Source of the DNA: Runella salmonicolor
GTDB taxonomy: Bacteria > Bacteroidota > Bacteroidia > Cytophagales > Spirosomataceae
DNA: 64,000 bases
Reading direction: 5' to 3'
Assembly (NCBI RefSeq): GCF_024158025.1
Contig: NZ_JAMZEL010000009.1
Location: 186,001-250,000 of the forward strand
Made by a program: the position numbers and the translations under genes. Numbering within the stretch: the stretch's first letter is position 1; each line of letters opens with the position of its first letter. Under the pieces are notes generated by a model. That model did not search any database. It saw only the letters and a list, made by a program, of their open reading frames with translations, and was not told where the DNA came from. This document shows, piece after piece, positions 53,601 to 60,387 of this stretch.

Positions 53601-55488
53601 AACTTTTTATTTGACGGTTTATGTCGTCAGTTTCCGCATTTGTACTTTGGCTACTGGCTTTACTTTTTTCAACTATTGCTGTTGTCATTTGGGTTTGCAA
53701 GGCTGTTGTCTCCTTCTGCAAATCCATGTATTTGGCGGTCTCCTTACTGTATGCCATCGTCGCCCAACTTGCACTTACAGCGGCAGTAGTTGAGTTTTGA
53801 AGCGATGCGGCACGGGCGTTCTCAGCTTTGTAAGTCTTTTCGATTTCTGCAATAAACTTATCGTTGTCTGGGAAGGCGTCCGATAGGTCTTTATATGCGC
53901 CACGTAGTTTTATAATAACCTCCAGTTGTTGCTTTCTTGCGTCGACCTCTTTTTGGTAAATCGCCTCGGCTGTCGCCGCCGCTGCCGAATATTTAATTTT
54001 GGCATCAAGAAGTTTTATTTGTTCTGTAAGGGCTTTATTTAACTGGCGATTACTAACGGTTTCAGCGTCCATGAAGGATAACATACTGGGATATTTGTTC
54101 ATTAACTCCTGAACGGCCTTTGCTCTCTCCTTTGTACCAATTGAATATCCCTGAACGGCACTTACCGCCGCAGTTAATTCCACCTTTTCTTTAATGATTT
54201 TTTCAGTAGCTGCATCAACTTCAATATTAACCTCCTGATTGGCCGCCTTAAATGCATAATAAGCTGTAGTTGCTACACCTATTGCGCCAGCCAATAGGCC
54301 AATGGGTGTCACACCTAATGCGGTCCATGTGGTTCTGGCAGCTGCTGCGCTTGCAATCTGGGCGCGTGTAAACCCTTCTACGGTTCCTTTAGCGGCTACC
54401 ATTGCAAGGTTGTAAGTTCCTATTGCCAATGAATAACCTTTTATAACCAACTCTTTGGCCACCATTGCCGCTGCCCCTGCCTTTGTGGCGGCCATAAAAG
54501 TGACAATAGCCGCCGTTGCCGCCTTTAAATAAGTAACTGTTCTGGTAAAGGCCGATTCTGAACCTGCAATGATTTTTATAAAACCTCCTGATGCTTCAAT
54601 GGCCGCCATAAATGCGGGCGTCATAGCATTGCCGATAGTTCTACCTAATCCAGCTGCACTGTCCTGCAAAGTTGAGTATTGACCAGCAAGGGTTTTGGCT
54701 TGTGCTTCTGTTTGACCCGCTACCCCGTTTAAATTGCCAAAGGCAACGATAGCACCCAGTACACCCTTTTCGGTTCGCTCCACCTCCAAAGTAACACCCT
54801 TGAAGGTTAGTTGAACTTTTTCTCCAACCGTTTTTGCCTTAATACCAAGTTCGTTCCATCGCTCGGTGTTGTTCACGTCGAGTATAGCCTCTCCGAGTTG
54901 TTCAAATGGCTTTTGCAAGGCATTGGCTACGTCACCAAGTTTTACCATTTCCTGTTGACTGAGAATCAAACCACGGTTGGCGAACTTTGTAAACGTTTCT
55001 GCTAATTCATCAAGGGTAAAGTTTGTTTTATCAGCAAACTGTTGCAACATTTCAAGCGCTTCTGCTGCTTTCTTCTCATTGCCAAGGCCCACAGCCAATG
55101 CTGCCTGATATTTTTGGTAGGTGGCCGTCAGTTCAAATATCTTTTCGATATAGCTCTTTAATTCGCTTACTCCGAAGGCGGCAAGGAGCTGGTTTCTGAC
55201 ACCTTTTATACTGTCAGCTAATGCCCCAAACTCTTTTGTTTGCCTTCCTACAAGGTCGCTTTGGCCGTTGGCTGACTTTTGAGCTTCCTTGTAATTTTCT
55301 TGAATGGTCGACGTTAAGTCTCTTATTGCTAAACTCTGAGTTCGATAAGCGTCCTGCATTTTCTTGGACATCTTATCACCTTGGCTCCCAAGGTTTGCTT
55401 GTGCCTGAATTAGATTCTCTAAATCAGAAAGAACTTTAGGTAAATCCGACTCTGCACTTACCTTAAACCTCACTTGCTCCTCTATCAT
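50611..55488 (-). CDS. Tail tape measure protein
   Basis: 1625 residues, the longest gene in the window. Tape-measure traits: N-terminal coiled coils, an early region with FGVSELKSYIEKIFELT (~98-114), membrane-like Ala/Gly stretches at ~320-420, and very long charged helices (~650-1350). A C-terminal part includes GYPEGIDTVPAWLTKGERVL (~1513-1532), a motif typical of phage tape measures. It sets tail length and is fed through the tail tube. Its promoter region carries palindrome copy 5. Confidence 0.9.
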   Translation of the reverse strand: MIEEQVRFKVSAESDLPKVLSDLENLIQAQANLGSQGDKMSKKMQDAYRTQSLAIRDLTSTIQENYKEAQKSANGQSDLVGRQTKEFGALADSIKGVRNQLLAAFGVSELKSYIEKIFELTATYQKYQAALAVGLGNEKKAAEALEMLQQFADKTNFTLDELAETFTKFANRGLILSQQEMVKLGDVANALQKPFEQLGEAILDVNNTERWNELGIKAKTVGEKVQLTFKGVTLEVERTEKGVLGAIVAFGNLNGVAGQTEAQAKTLAGQYSTLQDSAAGLGRTIGNAMTPAFMAAIEASGGFIKIIAGSESAFTRTVTYLKAATAAIVTFMAATKAGAAAMVAKELVIKGYSLAIGTYNLAMVAAKGTVEGFTRAQIASAAAARTTWTALGVTPIGLLAGAIGVATTAYYAFKAANQEVNIEVDAATEKIIKEKVELTAAVSAVQGYSIGTKERAKAVQELMNKYPSMLSFMDAETVSNRQLNKALTEQIKLLDAKIKYSAAAATAEAIYQKEVDARKQQLEVIIKLRGAYKDLSDAFPDNDKFIAEIEKTYKAENARAASLQNSTTAAVSASWATMAYSKETAKYMDLQKETTALQTQMTTAIVEKSKASSQSTNAETDDINRQIKSLDSAHKQKKVNDEDYKMSRQKLVEELKRLNGEEVNNNDDTVKKLGKGQDEKKNKAIFTAKEIAVLTKKIQQDSIEEQLKLIDAQVELNIERINHSKLTKEQAEKAIIGIVEKAESDKAKIIFDNRAKIEAVELQHNGKIVSMSNETVKAKQKDEKELLEYIQKAKKEEQKIIEETTKIEKEGRQEGIKMALDYLSAQGGVLEGLGKATKQAFIDFDLLSGKSQQYFAQQRQDAEVAMNSAKVFFGETSKQYADAQVKFADAKQKEIEANIAAGKAKVNFLMMAAEIIDTIKGAIVGGIAEVNSAIIDIMIKTRDITKQYYNDMIQINESSLKAELEAFTGTHEQKTAIMESFYENQKRLVEARDVMDAQITFNARMLEINTDTTQKISSAWDLSKGPLGPQTLFKVLSAWKDHNTQLQAVAFEREAYEEQLRQQRIQQEVDAARQIRDERIDAIKEAFDKYKVKIEAEIELAEQARDTKVGILKEELDVLKENYRQEVDAVKAAYDAELSALKDKQSQEETALRATYDLKQSLLAQSTSDEIEAIAVLDRTRNEALERYRTAEVARLTATRDRILATLTDENEKRAITEEYSRQIAAVHTEVEDAKLDKTKGVTLATKQLRNEEKEESVRLKTEEKTAIEKLQDDFQIKFKDLAEQRDKKLADMATEQKTREEALNAKIVEIQTAAANDIKRLKDDIANKDRQSNDAMTFENQKYRNFVIESNRAMLESQKAMAIAQLRAEIAILKGKRNIFNSGRINAAIGDIEGAIRELEGVGATPVELGDAFADRIKSGFIAQNKNNKTPFNSDTMQAVTEAFDRSGNVITLTYTDEDREFVAYDKSGNAFKLRNAYGLAEKTGEKFFKGSEWVDGIGYPEGIDTVPAWLTKGERVLPTSLNEKLGPQVSNEELVKSYLKLDELKQKFGSVRIEEFGLLNFDTGNRVGNVMDVRVLEKKMDELIDVINSKPGYQINVDANHITVGEIGRNEQHVTYYENIFNK

Positions 55489-55508
55489 CTTGAAGGGAAT
55501 TGAATAAT

Positions 55509-55526
55509 ATTAATAAATTTATTAAT
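55509..55526. promoter_or_regulatory. Phage palindromic operator, copy 5
   Basis: Perfect ATTAATAAATTTATTAAT, 21 bp before the tape-measure start, with TATTTTTG upstream on the minus strand. Confidence 0.6.
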
Positions 55527-55554
55527 GTTTTTCAAAAATAATAAAAATCGGGTA

Positions 55555-55577
55555 TAAAAAAGCCTCATTGCTGAGGC
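55555..55577 (-). terminator. Terminator of the small gene upstream of the tape measure
   Basis: GCCTCA-TTGC-TGAGGC stem (55562-55577) followed on the minus strand by seven Ts. Confidence 0.8.
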
Positions 55578-55584
55578 CCAGATT

Positions 55585-55818
55585 TCAATTTTCAGTTGAC
55601 TTAACGATTTTTGGAGGTTCTAAGGCTCTAATGGCCCTTTTTAAAAGAAAAAATGTAAAATCATAACGTACCCCAAATTGTTCTGTAATGGATTCTTTCA
55701 TGCCCTGATTGACCAAAAAAAGGTCCAAACACTCAAACATCTCAATGATTTCTTTGGCTGTGTAATTGTCAAACAACTCTTGCACGTCATGGGGAAGGTT
55801 TTTCATATTATTTGTCAT
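55585..55818 (-). CDS. Small helical protein, paralogue of 56047-56280
   Basis: 77 residues from the ATG at 55818 (or 55806). It shares the layout LPxxxxxxxDNYxAxEIIExFExxxL and FFLLKRAxRxL with its neighbour. Helical, acidic. A tail-assembly-chaperone role could be guessed from its place before the tape measure, but no motif supports it. Confidence 0.6.
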   Translation of the reverse strand: MTNNMKNLPHDVQELFDNYTAKEIIEMFECLDLFLVNQGMKESITEQFGVRYDFTFFLLKRAIRALEPPKIVKSTEN

Positions 55819-55940
55819 GGTATGTGTAGGGCAATGGTTTAGGCTTGCCAATTTTTTTGCCTATCAAAAATCATGTCAAATACCACTCGTGCAACAAATT
55901 ATTTATCAAACGGTATATTTGTCTTTATGGTATATTATTA

Positions 55941-55973
55941 AAAACAAAGGGAGCCATATTGCTATGGCCCCCC
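55941..55973 (-). terminator. Terminator after the upstream paralogue
   Basis: GCCATA-TTGC-TATGGC with a GGG/CCC extension, then a T-rich run on the minus strand. The rest of the 55852-56046 gap shows nothing else. Confidence 0.6.
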
Positions 55974-56046
55974 AACTTTTAACGAATTCCCGAACAAGCA
56001 AAAGTCCGCTGTTACGGTATTTATTGTATTGATAATTTGTTTTTTT

Positions 56047-56280
56047 CTAGCAACCGATGGCCTCCAATTCACCCAACACACGAACCGCGCGCTTAAACAA
56101 GAAAAATATGTGATGCTGTTTAAGCCAAAACTCTCTGTTTAAGTCCTGTTTGAAACCCATGGTTTCAATGTACAATTCAAAATCCTCAAAGAATTCAATA
56201 ATTTCCTGAGCATTGTAATTATCAACTATATCCTTCAACTCCACTGGGAGTTCGTCAAAAACATTGTCATGCACTAACAT
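56047..56280 (-). CDS. Small helical protein, paralogue of 55585-55818
   Basis: 77 residues, sharing about one third of positions with the next gene (DNYNAQEIIEFFEDFELYIE; IFFLFKRAVRVLG). It overlaps the 63-residue gene by 7 bp. The duplication suggests a two-member module of unknown role. Confidence 0.62.
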   Translation of the reverse strand: MLVHDNVFDELPVELKDIVDNYNAQEIIEFFEDFELYIETMGFKQDLNREFWLKQHHIFFLFKRAVRVLGELEAIGC

Positions 56281-56465
56281 GATTCACCCCCTTTCCGATA
56301 ATAAGCTCTTTGGCGCTCCACCCGTAGTGTTCTGCCCACCTGTTGCCACAGCAAGTTCAGTTCTTCATAGGGTATTTTTGACCATTCTACTTTCAAACTA
56401 TCTTTGGTCGCTTCCAATACCACCTCTTCGCCTTGCGATACGGTGATTTTTACTGTATCGCTCAT
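56274..56465 (-). CDS. Small phage protein, unknown
   Basis: 63 residues, short strands then a basic helix (LLWQQVGRTLRVERQRAYYRK). It overlaps the antirepressor stop by 4 bp and the next gene by 7 bp, so it is part of the antirepressor operon. Confidence 0.6.
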   Translation of the reverse strand: MSDTVKITVSQGEEVVLEATKDSLKVEWSKIPYEELNLLWQQVGRTLRVERQRAYYRKGGESC

Positions 56466-57196
56466 TTTTGTGATGGAGTAAGAGGTTCTGATTTTTTTAC
56501 CAAATCCGAAATAATCGTAAACATTTTGTCAATATGACCGCATCGCTCGGCCACTTCAACCCATGTTTCGTTTGTTCGCTGCTTTTTGTAAGATTTAATC
56601 GACACCCGGTACACATAATACATCTTTTCGTAAATGTGATTCCATACCTCCTGTTGAGCCACAGCCATCGTTCGGCAATACGTATTAACCAGTCGGGTTA
56701 CTTTGGCCCGTGTGGTTTCTTCGGGCATTTCATCATCCGACATCGGCAGGTAGGAGAGTTGTGCCAGTGCACTGTCATGTACCGCTTTCAATTGTTGTAC
56801 ATCCTGTTCCATCGTGGTCAGTCGTCTTTCATGATCTACCAACGCCTGGGCAGATTGAAGAATTAATTCCGATTGCGTCAATGGTTTTACTTGTTGCCGA
56901 AGTTGCTTTTCACATTCAATGAAGTACTGACGGGCCTGTTTACCTTTGTCGGAGCGCTGAAGCATTGCAATCTCCTTTGCAGTGTCAAGAGTTAGGGCGT
57001 AGTCTATAGATGGCCTACCCCCTGTACTTTCTGTCAAAATTGACATAAAGTCTCTATTCTCCTCAAAACCATACTCAAACATTCGACTACACCAATGACT
57101 GAAAGCGGTTTTTACTTCTAAGAACCCCCAAAGTTCTCTTGCAGAAACAGTCTGCTCCCCACTATGGGCAACAGTTACTTTAATTAATTCTTGCAT
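56462..57196 (-). CDS. Phage antirepressor, AntA/AntB + ORF6C domains
   Basis: 244 residues. The N-terminal AntA/AntB domain (VSARELWGFLEV, WCSRMFEYGF, LTLDTAKEIAMLQRSDKGKQ; ~16-100) is nearly the same as in the plus-strand copy at 48502. The C-terminal ORF6C-type domain (TRAKVTRLVNTYCRTMAVAQQ; EKMYYVYRVSIKSYKK) differs. Expected to act on the lysis-lysogeny switch. A structured leader precedes it. Confidence 0.85.
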   Translation of the reverse strand: MQELIKVTVAHSGEQTVSARELWGFLEVKTAFSHWCSRMFEYGFEENRDFMSILTESTGGRPSIDYALTLDTAKEIAMLQRSDKGKQARQYFIECEKQLRQQVKPLTQSELILQSAQALVDHERRLTTMEQDVQQLKAVHDSALAQLSYLPMSDDEMPEETTRAKVTRLVNTYCRTMAVAQQEVWNHIYEKMYYVYRVSIKSYKKQRTNETWVEVAERCGHIDKMFTIISDLVKKSEPLTPSQK

Positions 57197-57252
57197 TGTT
57201 GTTTTTTGGTCTTTTAAATGCAGTGAATTTATATAAACCTATCACCTTGATA

Positions 57253-57346
57253 GCAAAACAAAAAGCGGTGCCGAAGCAATTTCCGCGACCAATCCCACAA
57301 CAGGGCAACCCGATTTTACGGATTACGGAAAAGCAACGACACCGCT
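57253..57346 (-). ncRNA. Structured leader RNA upstream of the antirepressor
   Basis: On the minus strand CGTGT-type outer stem AGCGGTGTCG (57346-57337) pairs with CGGCACCGCT (57273-57264, one G-U), followed by a U-run. Inside, TTTTCCG pairs with CGGAAA and AATCC with GGATT, with a small GGG-CAA-CCC hairpin in the apical loop. It ends ~60 nt before the ant start. The position recalls c4-like or sar-like RNAs that control ant genes of P1 and P22; similarity of role is inference. Confidence 0.5.
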
Positions 57347-57373
57347 CAAGGGTATCATTTGAAATGTAAGGCA

Positions 57374-57403
57374 ACAAAAAAGCCTCGACACGTCGTCGGA
57401 GGC
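57374..57403 (-). terminator. Upstream terminator in the antirepressor leader
   Basis: GCCTC-GAC (57382-57389) pairs with GTC-G-GAGGC (57395-57403), with six Ts after it on the minus strand. It would cut the leader transcript before the structured RNA unless read through. Confidence 0.6.
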
Positions 57404-57495
57404 AGCTTTCGCCGCTGTTGTGAAAATTGGTCAATGCAAATGTGCATGACTAATTTTTAAAAAACAAATACCCGAGTAAAAATATTTTTATGGCA

Positions 57496-57528
57496 CAAAT
57501 ATAAAACAATATTAATAATATTATTAAT
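57496..57528 (-). promoter_or_regulatory. Antirepressor promoter with palindromic operator, copy 6
   Basis: -7 box TATATTTG (57503-57496 on the minus strand) next to a perfect ATTAATAATATTATTAAT palindrome at 57511-57528, which covers the -7/-33 spacer. A repressor bound there would block the promoter. Confidence 0.55.
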
Positions 57529-57548
57529 AATTTATAAATAATATTTTT

Positions 57549-57580
57549 TTTGAGACTGGGATGTAAATTTTTTAAACTTG
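57549..57580 (+). promoter_or_regulatory. Promoter of the secreted-protein gene
   Basis: TTTG at 57549-57552 and TAAACTTG at 57573-57580, 20 bp apart, directly ahead of the ATG at 57595. The frame extension to a TTG at 57550 is thus upstream of the transcript. Confidence 0.5.
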
Positions 57581-57594
57581 CAAAAAACACTAAA

Positions 57595-58101
57595 ATGAAC
57601 GCTTGTCTATCGATTCTCTTTGTTGCAATTTCAACTCTTTCGGCATTTGGGCAAATTGATTGTGAAAAGTCAATAAGATACACTTATGATAAATATGACG
57701 ATCTCTATAGGCTCTTTACTCCAAGAAAAAACGAAAAAGGAGAAGACAATAAGATGTTTTTTGTTAAAACCATCAATAAAGGGATAACAACGTACTCAGT
57801 GGCGTTGAGCGTTAAATCTGAAAACCCCTATCCGCCGATGACAGATTTTGTCATACTTTTCCTTGGCAATCGGAGAATAGTACGCAAAGATTACACAATA
57901 AACGTAGAGGTAACCAAATCGGAGATTCCGTTTTCGGCTTTTACCGCTATACCTCTTGACGCAAAAGAAGTAAAAATGTTTCAAGAAGAAATCATTGATG
58001 GATTTCGCATAAGAGCTGATGATTATGAAATTGATGTAACAGACGCACTGCAATTAAGAAAAGAGTTTGAGTGCCTCGTAAAAGCTAAAGCTCCCCAATA
58101 G
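57595..58101 (+). CDS. Small secreted cargo protein
   Basis: 168 residues with a signal peptide (CLSILFVAISTLSAFGQ). The mature part is beta-rich with aromatic residues (SIRYTYDKYDDLYRLFTP) and no recognised domain. Single gene opposite to the phage operons, so it may be a lysogenic-conversion factor. Confidence 0.62.
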   Translation: MNACLSILFVAISTLSAFGQIDCEKSIRYTYDKYDDLYRLFTPRKNEKGEDNKMFFVKTINKGITTYSVALSVKSENPYPPMTDFVILFLGNRRIVRKDYTINVEVTKSEIPFSAFTAIPLDAKEVKMFQEEIIDGFRIRADDYEIDVTDALQLRKEFECLVKAKAPQ

Positions 58102-58205
58102 TTATTTATCCCTTTTTGGAGGGGTGCCGCGCAACTGGGGAGGTGCATTTCAAAACACAACAATTTTAAATGCAAAACCTCAAAAATCAACAACAACATC
58201 CTATG

Positions 58206-58224
58206 ATGATGACGTAGTCATCAT
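58206..58224. repeat. 19-bp palindrome ATGATGAC-GTA-GTCATCAT
   Basis: Perfect 8-bp arms around GTA. Adjacent to tandem repeats; a protein-binding site by appearance. Confidence 0.6.
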
Positions 58225-58260
58225 AAGGTTTTAAGGGTTTATAAGGTTTTAAAGGTTTAT
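58225..58260 (+). repeat. Two tandem 18-bp repeats
   Basis: AAGGTTTTAAGGGTTTAT and AAGGTTTTAAAGGTTTAT, one mismatch, directly after the palindrome. Confidence 0.75.
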
Positions 58261-58269
58261 ATATATAAT

Positions 58270-58356
58270 GGGTGCAAAATGCGGTGTTGGGTGCGGTATC
58301 GGTTGCAGTGCGCTATGCGGTGCATTGTGCGGTGTAAAGTGCGGTGCATTTTTGCA
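58270..58356 (+). repeat. GTGCGGTGCA-type short repeats
   Basis: About eight degenerate units of the form (G)TGCGGTG/T, spaced 8-12 bp, in an otherwise AT-rich region; an island of G+C. No open frame looks real over it. Iteron or recombination-site character is possible. Confidence 0.6.
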
Positions 58357-58365
58357 CCTCATACA

Positions 58366-58405
58366 GTACCGCACAGATACCGTTTGATAACTTTTTGGTG
58401 TCATT
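58366..58405 (-). repeat. Cargo-edge repeat, copy D
   Basis: Shares CAGATACCGTTTGATAACT and following Ts with copies A and B; the minus strand reads KVIKRYL in the same frame as the others, then diverges. It lies 55 bp before the SDH-protease gene. Confidence 0.6.
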
Positions 58406-58460
58406 AAGTAAAATTATACTTTTTTTGGCTTATTAAAACATATACATAATTTGTAAAATA

Positions 58461-59420
58461 ATGAATATGACCGAATTAAAGTTGATTGTAAACAAGATTT
58501 CTAAGGATAGAGATACCGATATTTACTTACTTAGTAGTGACATTACCGATAGTTCTGCTGATGATTTAATCAATGAAATAAAAAAAACAAAAACAAGTGC
58601 GCAAAATTGCTCATTATTGTTAACTACTTACGGTGGAGACCCCGATGCGGGCTTTAGAATTGTTAGATATATTCAGAGAGCATATAAAGAGTTTTATTTA
58701 TATGTTTTTGGAAGCTGTAAGAGCACTGGTACTTTAATGGCGCTTGGCGCAAACGAAATTATTATGTCCGATTTTGGGGAATTTGGCCCCCTAGACATTC
58801 AATTAACAAAAGATGACGAACTAACAAATACATCGGGACTCAGTTATCTTCAAAGTCTTATTGCATTAAACGAAAGGCTTTATGAGTCTTTTGAGCAAAA
58901 TTTTATGAGTCTAAAGCGAAAAAGCGGTTTTACTATATCCACTCGAACTGCAGCAGAAATATCTTCTAAACTTGCTATTGGTATTATTTCGCCTATTTCT
59001 GCTCAAATTGACCCCTTAAAATTAGGCGAAGTAAATAGGGCGATAAGAATTGCTGATGATTACGGAAGTAGACTTTTAAGGGAAAAAGATGGTAGTAATG
59101 TACTTAGAAGGCTGATTGGAGACTATTCGTCGCATGGCTTCGTTATTGATTACGAAGAGGCAAGAGCTATATTCAAAGATACCATCAATGTGAGATTTGT
59201 TAATGATGATGAGATTATTCTGGAACAAAATTTGTTACATTTAGTTAGAAGGCAAACAAACAAAACTTCTATATTTGCCTTGTCTAACATTTTTGCTGAA
59301 CCAGATAAACACACAACTGTTGAACCTCAAGTACCGATTGTAGAAGAAAATAACCACAAAAACCAACCGCTAAATACACAAGAAAATGAAAACGCTCAAC
59401 CAATTGAAGGAACTAAATAA
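58461..59420 (+). CDS. SDH/ClpP-fold serine protease-like protein
   Basis: 319 residues. The ClpP/SppA-like core shows LLLTTYGGDPDAGF (~52-65), the probable nucleophile Ser88 in CKSTGTLMALGA, and GEFGPLDIQL (~106-115), the SDH_sah (serine dehydrogenase proteinase) pattern. The C-terminal ~50 residues are disordered and Asn/Gln-rich. Such proteases occur in defence islands and phage cargo. Start is 58461 or 58467. Substrate unknown. Confidence 0.8.
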   Translation: MNMTELKLIVNKISKDRDTDIYLLSSDITDSSADDLINEIKKTKTSAQNCSLLLTTYGGDPDAGFRIVRYIQRAYKEFYLYVFGSCKSTGTLMALGANEIIMSDFGEFGPLDIQLTKDDELTNTSGLSYLQSLIALNERLYESFEQNFMSLKRKSGFTISTRTAAEISSKLAIGIISPISAQIDPLKLGEVNRAIRIADDYGSRLLREKDGSNVLRRLIGDYSSHGFVIDYEEARAIFKDTINVRFVNDDEIILEQNLLHLVRRQTNKTSIFALSNIFAEPDKHTTVEPQVPIVEENNHKNQPLNTQENENAQPIEGTK

Positions 59421-59571
59421 GGGCTCTGAATCCCTTCCAAGTAACTCAGGATTATCCAGGGAGCGTGACTTAATAAAGACCATTGTGCATGGTCAACGAA
59501 AAAACACCTCTCAGATTTATTCAAAAATTCAAGAAAAAGCCCAAGTGTCAAGTATCATTAAAAGACACTAA
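59386..59571 (+). CDS. Small basic protein overlapping the protease gene
   Basis: 61 residues, overlapping the 3' end of the protease gene by 35 bp. Basic and helical (RERDLIKTIVHGQRKNTSQIYSKIQEK). Followed 18 bp later by a strong terminator, which suggests it is the last translated part of the transcript. Confidence 0.45.
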   Translation: MKTLNQLKELNKGSESLPSNSGLSRERDLIKTIVHGQRKNTSQIYSKIQEKAQVSSIIKRH

Positions 59572-59589
59572 AATTTGTATTTTATAAAC

Positions 59590-59619
59590 AAAAAGCCCCT
59601 GATTAATCAGGGGCTTTTT
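59590..59619. terminator. Bidirectional terminator
   Basis: AAAAAGCCCCTGATTAATCAGGGGCTTTTT, a 13-bp or longer perfect stem with T-runs on both strands, ends the convergent protease and small minus-strand genes. Confidence 0.92.
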
Positions 59620-59625
59620 GTTTAT

Positions 59626-59856
59626 TTACTTTTCTTCCTTCTTAGGTGGCGGCACGTTAAGAAGCCCTTTTAATGTTTCATCAAAAGACGTTTTTGGTTC
59701 TTTTTTCTTATTTGGACCCTCTGCTAGTAGATGCTCTGCATCTTTACTTGTCGATAATGATTTTAGTTGTGATACCGCTACCTCTCTTAAGGTTTCAGGA
59801 TGAGTAATAAACAATTGTATTTTTTGAAGTAATTGCTTAAAAACACCGAAGAGCAA
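59626..59856 (-). CDS. Small charged phage protein, unknown
   Basis: 76 residues with a TTG start (59856) and no ATG near it. Amphipathic N-terminus, Lys/Glu/Pro-rich C-terminus. The upstream terminator (59886) means it needs its own promoter. Low certainty. Confidence 0.4.
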   Translation of the reverse strand: MLFGVFKQLLQKIQLFITHPETLREVAVSQLKSLSTSKDAEHLLAEGPNKKKEPKTSFDETLKGLLNVPPPKKEEK

Positions 59857-59885
59857 CCCAAAAAAAATATAATTTTAAGTATATT

Positions 59886-59921
59886 ATTAAAAAAGAGGGG
59901 CATCAATTGACGCCCCTCTTT
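59886..59921 (-). terminator. Terminator of the neck/tail operon
   Basis: AAAGAGGGGC and GCCCCTCTTT form a 10-bp stem (59892-59901 with 59912-59921), followed on the minus strand by a T-run. It lies 40 bp after the stop at 59962. Confidence 0.85.
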
Positions 59922-59961
59922 GATTTTCAATTAACCCTAACCTTTTCTACTTTACCTATTT

Positions 59962-60363
59962 TTATTCAGCGATATTAAAACCCATCTCATGCGGGTCCAT
60001 TCGGAGTATCAATGGGGGCGGTATGCCATACAATGACAATGCAATCATCCCATCGGTCAAAAACCTCCAACGAAACCAGAAATTATTGCAACGCCATACA
60101 CTCACCCGAGCGCCATCGACGGTTTTACAATGCAAATCAATGACATCATCACCATTGCCTTTGTAAGTAAAATCGGCATTGTCAATCGGTACTGGCTCTA
60201 AAAATGGGTATTGAAAACAATCAGATTCCATTTCTTTGATGCCCACCGAAAAGTTTTCCAGTAATTTTTGTACGTAAGGATTGTCGGTTTTGGTCGATAA
60301 AGCCATCAACTCTAAGGCCATGTCCAACATTTCTTCGTTTTGGTCAATTATTTTTTCTGACAT
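59962..60363 (-). CDS. Phage tail-region protein, unknown
   Basis: 133 residues, acidic helical N-terminus then a beta-rich half (VIDLHCKTVDGARVSVWRCNN). It is the last gene before the terminator and follows the frameshift gene by 24 bp. No family recognised. Confidence 0.6.
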   Translation of the reverse strand: MSEKIIDQNEEMLDMALELMALSTKTDNPYVQKLLENFSVGIKEMESDCFQYPFLEPVPIDNADFTYKGNGDDVIDLHCKTVDGARVSVWRCNNFWFRWRFLTDGMIALSLYGIPPPLILRMDPHEMGFNIAE

Positions 60364-60387
60364 AATTGAAGTCTTTGTATCAATTGG

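Noticed and set aside
57180..57434. 84-residue minus-strand ORF ahead of the antirepressor
   Set aside because: It runs through two terminator hairpins and the structured RNA, and its composition (Cys/Arg/Gly-rich) is not protein-like.
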